In this document: positions 60,875 through 64,000 of the stretch, one piece after another | How the letters are laid out: each line of letters starts with the position of its first letter | Position numbering within the stretch: the first letter of the stretch is position 1 | NCBI GenBank assembly: GCA_007644065.1 | Contig: VJWN01000004.1 | Location: 558,001 to 622,000, forward strand | DNA length: 64,000 bases | Origin: Margaritispora aquatica | Taxonomy: Eukaryota; Ascomycota; Leotiomycetes; Helotiales; Discinellaceae | Direction: 5' to 3' | The notes under the pieces: generated by a model | Told to the model about the DNA's origin: nothing | Databases searched by the model: none | What the model saw: the letters and a program-made list of their open reading frames with translations, nothing else | Translations under genes and position numbers: made by a program

Positions 60875-62070
60875 ATGGAAACTTCAAAGGCAAACAATAA
60901 GGCTAAGGTAGCTGTTACCCAGCTGGAACCCGAATGGCTCGATCTCGAAGCATCTGTTCAGAAAACGTGCAAGTATATCGAGGAAGCATCACGACATGGC
61001 GCTGAACTTGTGGCCTTCTCTGAAGCATTTATTCCGGGTTACCCGGCTTGGATATGGTATGTTGCGGTATACTCCAAATAGGACCCTATTGATACCCACT
61101 TTCAGGAGCCGACCCCTAGACCCCGCTCTCTCGACTCAATACATCAAGAACTCCCTCGTCGTGGACTCCCCCGAAATGCGCACAATTCAAGATTGCGCTG
61201 CGAAAAACGGCATTGTAGTATCACTCGGCTTCTCAGAAAACGACCATAACTCCCTGTATATCGCCCAAGCAATCATCGATTCTGATGGCAATATCTTGAT
61301 GAAGAGACGTAAGCTTAAAGCAACCCATATGGAGCGGACAATCTTCGGAGACGCCAGTGGGAACAGCCTCAATAACGTGGTCAGTACCGGAATGGGGAAA
61401 AGAGTGGGCGCCTTGGCATGTTGGGAACATTGTCAACCGCTGCTGAAATACCACACACTACATCAGAGGGAGGAAATCCATTGTGCAGCTTGGCCGCCAC
61501 TCGTTTCACACCAGGGAGGACCAGACTTGTGGTCTTTGTCGAAAGAGGGTATGGTAACTTCCTTTGTCAGTTCGGGAGAGTGGCGTTGGGCTTGCTAACT
61601 TTAGTGACAGGATGTCAAGCTCTTTCTCAAGTCTATGCTATAGAATCGCAAACTTTTGTTCTCCATTGCACAACTGTTATCACAGAAAAGGGCATCGAGA
61701 AAATGTCTACGCAGCAGGGTCTTCTGATGAGTAAGTCCTGCTTTCTATTTCAAGGGATGTTAACCTTTTGGAATTTCAGTGACCCTCTGCTAACATAGCA
61801 TACCCGGCAGCAACGCCAGGTGGTGGTGCATCCGCCATAATTGGTTGTGACGGCAGAGTCATGAGCAAATCGCTTGGCCCCGCCGAGGAGGGCATAATCT
61901 ACGCCGAACTTGACTTTGATGATGCGATATTTGCGAGAAGCTTCTTGGATGTTGCTGGTCACTACTCGAGGCCAGATTTGTTATGGTTGGGTGTTGATAA
62001 GAGACAGAGAATGCTGGTAGTTGACACTCCTGGGACGAACATTGACGGGGATGCTGTGGCAGCGGTATGA
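60875..62070 (+). CDS. Nitrilase (carbon-nitrogen hydrolase superfamily)
   Basis: Four exons, join(60875..61056,61106..61548,61611..61730,61811..62070), 334 aa. An alternative last acceptor at 61798 adds four residues in frame. Nitrilases hydrolyse R-CN to R-COOH and ammonia. The Glu-Lys-Cys triad is intact: Glu50 in [14 protein letters not shown], Lys130 in [12 protein letters not shown], Cys166 in [20 protein letters not shown] and [11 protein letters not shown] follow as usual for true nitrilases rather than amidases. Lysine and cysteine are in the same exon; Glu is in the first. Its position opposite the aldoxime dehydratase suggests that it takes the nitrile made by that enzyme. Substrate range cannot be predicted. 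Confidence 0.9.
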
Positions 62071-63941
62071 TGGCTTATTAGATTTTACCCATTTGTTCTT
62101 GGAATCTACGGTGTAACATTCTCACTTCTGGGCCATTCAAGGTAACTGATATCAGCGGACTCTATAGTCTACAGCAACTTTGCAATGGATCATGACTGAA
62201 AATATGCTCTAGACTATTCTCCTTGATATTACGTCCCTTATTACCGACCGCTTTCCGATGCCCTGGGACCATCCATTTCCATCCATGTTCCTTTCTCCTT
62301 TCACCCAGAAGCGTCTTCAAAGTTCGAGGACCTTTTGAAAGAATTTCTATACGAAGCGAGTTGGCTGCGGTAGGACATCAGTGTCAGTTAGATGTCACGT
62401 GTCTTTTATGCATAATATTCGGTTATTCTGATTCTCTTCTTAATCTTACTATATTCCTTATAATATAAGAGTATTCCTTATAAAGTACTGATTTATCTAT
62501 ATAGAGCTCTCTACTACGGCAGATACTCTTTAGACTCTTTAATCCTATCTATTTCACCTACTGCTTTCTCACGTGATTTACCACCTATCATCCATCAATC
62601 AGTGTGGAGGTCGCCACTCGAGCAAATTCAACTCTTTCACGTCCAGTATCATCCACCATTGGCTCTTACTGGATTTCGTGGATCCAACGACGCAAACGAC
62701 GGTCTATTGTCCGCTGCTCTTCATGAGAATTCTCGCCGTGTGAACTTTCTCAAAACGAGTCGCTTGGAGAAACGCAATGCGGAATTTTTGGAGATCGGAA
62801 GAGATCTCTGGAAAGTTGAAGTGTCAGGCTCTCGGTAAAGCACGCAGCATATCGTACTTTCAGTTCCGCTATTATAAATGCATCGCTTGTCAACTTACGG
62901 GAATTTTAAGGCTGATACCCCACATCTGAAATGCGCGTGACGTGTATCCCTATAATGAATCCATAGAAAGATTTTCTACGTGGTTTTGTCCTGACTTATA
63001 ACGTCCATCCCTACGTAGCGGAAAACCTTACGTGCCGGAAAAAAATCATGGGTACTTTGACTTTAAGTATCTTAAAACCTGTGCATACCTTAATATCTTT
63101 TAAATTTTCTTATAAGTTATGTTCCGTAGCCACTCCCGGATACCCAAACCCTTCCTTCTAGAAAATCACGTTTACGTCGTCGCCCTTACGCCTGATTTAC
63201 AAAGGGTCTCCCTTTATAGTAGAATAGAGTTCCTCTATCACAGCCTTACTACCGAGCTTACACTATCTCTAATGCTTTATAAAAATATTATATCCAAGCT
63301 TTAGGACCTCGCTACTATAGCTAACAACTATTGTAAACCATGTGGCTACTGTGGCGTACATGTTCGTATAAGATCGCCACGCGGCTTGGTACCTCGGATC
63401 AAAGCGAGTGTCGATTTTGGTTAGTGCGAAGCAACCCCGTATGTCCCAAAAATATTTACGGTATAATTTTACTTATGTAATCATTTACAAAGTGTCTACC
63501 ACCGTGTGGCTATTTAAAACTGTGGCTGACGCAAGGCCTGCGCTTACATAAGACATCGCCACTGGTTTCATACCAGCTTTGCTTCCTAATTCGAAAAAAA
63601 ATATATGTATCGAACATAGAGATATGGAAAGGAATGATAAGGACTCGGCTATGTAGAGAAGGATATCGTGGTAGTTAGGTAGAGTAATCTTGGCGCTCTC
63701 GAGGTGTGCTGTCTTCGGGAGTTCTGCGGCTTACTTTAGTGTATGAGAAGAGAGAATCCTTTGGATTGCAACACCTCGATTCTTGTATGCTAGGGTAGAG
63801 GGAGATTCGCTTAACGGGATTGGATGTTCTACTCCAAAAGAGCGTGGAACTATATACTCTAAAGACATATGTGCTAACTCCTGAATCAAGACCAAAACGG
63901 CAAAAAAAGTAAAGTCCATTTAAGACTACCCAATGCTGGGC
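62071..63941. other. AT-rich, gene-poor right end
   Basis: No gene is supported. Strongly AT-rich parts lie at about 62400-62570 and 62880-63330. A short structured repeat pair is found at 63340-63574. The composition resembles old, mutated repeat DNA in filamentous fungi. Confidence 0.45.
63340..63574. repeat. Two related hairpin-forming repeats
   Basis: Copy one (about 63340-63393) reads TGTGGCTACTGTGGCG and closes with ATCGCCACGCGG. Copy two (about 63504-63574) reads TGTGGCTATTTAAAACTG and closes with ATCGCCACTGG. Each has GTGGC...GCCAC arms that could pair, and both share ATAAGA before the closing arm. They may be ends of a decayed small transposon. Confidence 0.45.
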
Positions 63942-64000
63942 TGATGCCTGTGGGACTTGAACCCACGCTCTTTCGAAACAGCGATTTTACCACATAGGGT
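63942..64000 (-). tRNA. 3' part of a tRNA, probably class II (Leu/Ser-like), cut by the window edge
   Basis: On the minus strand, a T-arm GTGGG-TTCAAGT-CCCAC is followed by AGGCATC, a plausible acceptor 3' strand, and an A as discriminator. Before the T-arm lies a sequence that can fold like a long variable arm (GCTGTTTCGAAAGAGC). The 5' half is outside the window, so the acceptor pairing (expected GATGCCT) and the anticodon cannot be confirmed. Confidence 0.55.

Overview
The window is nuclear DNA of a filamentous ascomycete (Pezizomycotina), most likely a leotiomycete/Helotiales-type fungus. That placement is inferred from the overall feel of the proteins; no database was searched. The main evidence is gene structure: short introns (about 45-75 nt) with GTAAGT/GTATGT-like donors and CAG/TAG acceptors, moderate GC, and housekeeping proteins with fungal architectures (Ste20 kinase, Scp160/vigilin, Dad1, Sft1, Rho4, Ysc84, Lcb3, Sen54, Coq5).

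Layout. 1-2.7 kb: two tandem BTB/POZ genes on the minus strand, one intact and one decayed. 3.5-12.3 kb: a degenerate metallophosphoesterase-fold protein with an RGG tail, COQ5, and a multi-KH Scp160/vigilin gene. 12.3-16.4 kb: a gene-poor stretch with microsatellites, then the Ste20/PAK kinase (16.4-19.1 kb). 19.1-25.5 kb: a 6.4 kb stretch with no convincing gene, then a short-chain dehydrogenase with a mitochondrial-type leader. 27.9-30.7 kb: a multi-exon RING-H2 gene with at least one apparent frameshift. 31.2-54.5 kb: a dense housekeeping block (YSC84, SFT1, ArfGAP, MsrB, two unrecognised nuclear-looking proteins, SEN54, DAD1, RHO4, LCB3/YSR3, a PPIL3/Cyp10-type cyclophilin, an arrestin-like protein). 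Many of these genes are paired divergently or convergently.

54.5-64.0 kb looks different: few genes, AT-rich blocks, short repeats, a possible solo LTR, and a truncated tRNA-like sequence at the right edge. Inside this accessory-looking tract lie two divergent genes. One encodes a heme-type aldoxime dehydratase (57.5-58.6 kb, minus) and the other a nitrilase with an intact Glu-Lys-Cys triad (60.9-62.1 kb, plus). Together they would convert an aldoxime to a nitrile and then to a carboxylic acid (aldoxime-nitrile pathway). I judge this two-gene catabolic or detoxification module to be the most interesting system in the window.

Exon joins given in the entries were worked out by hand from splice signals and reading-frame continuity. 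No transcript or homology search was available.
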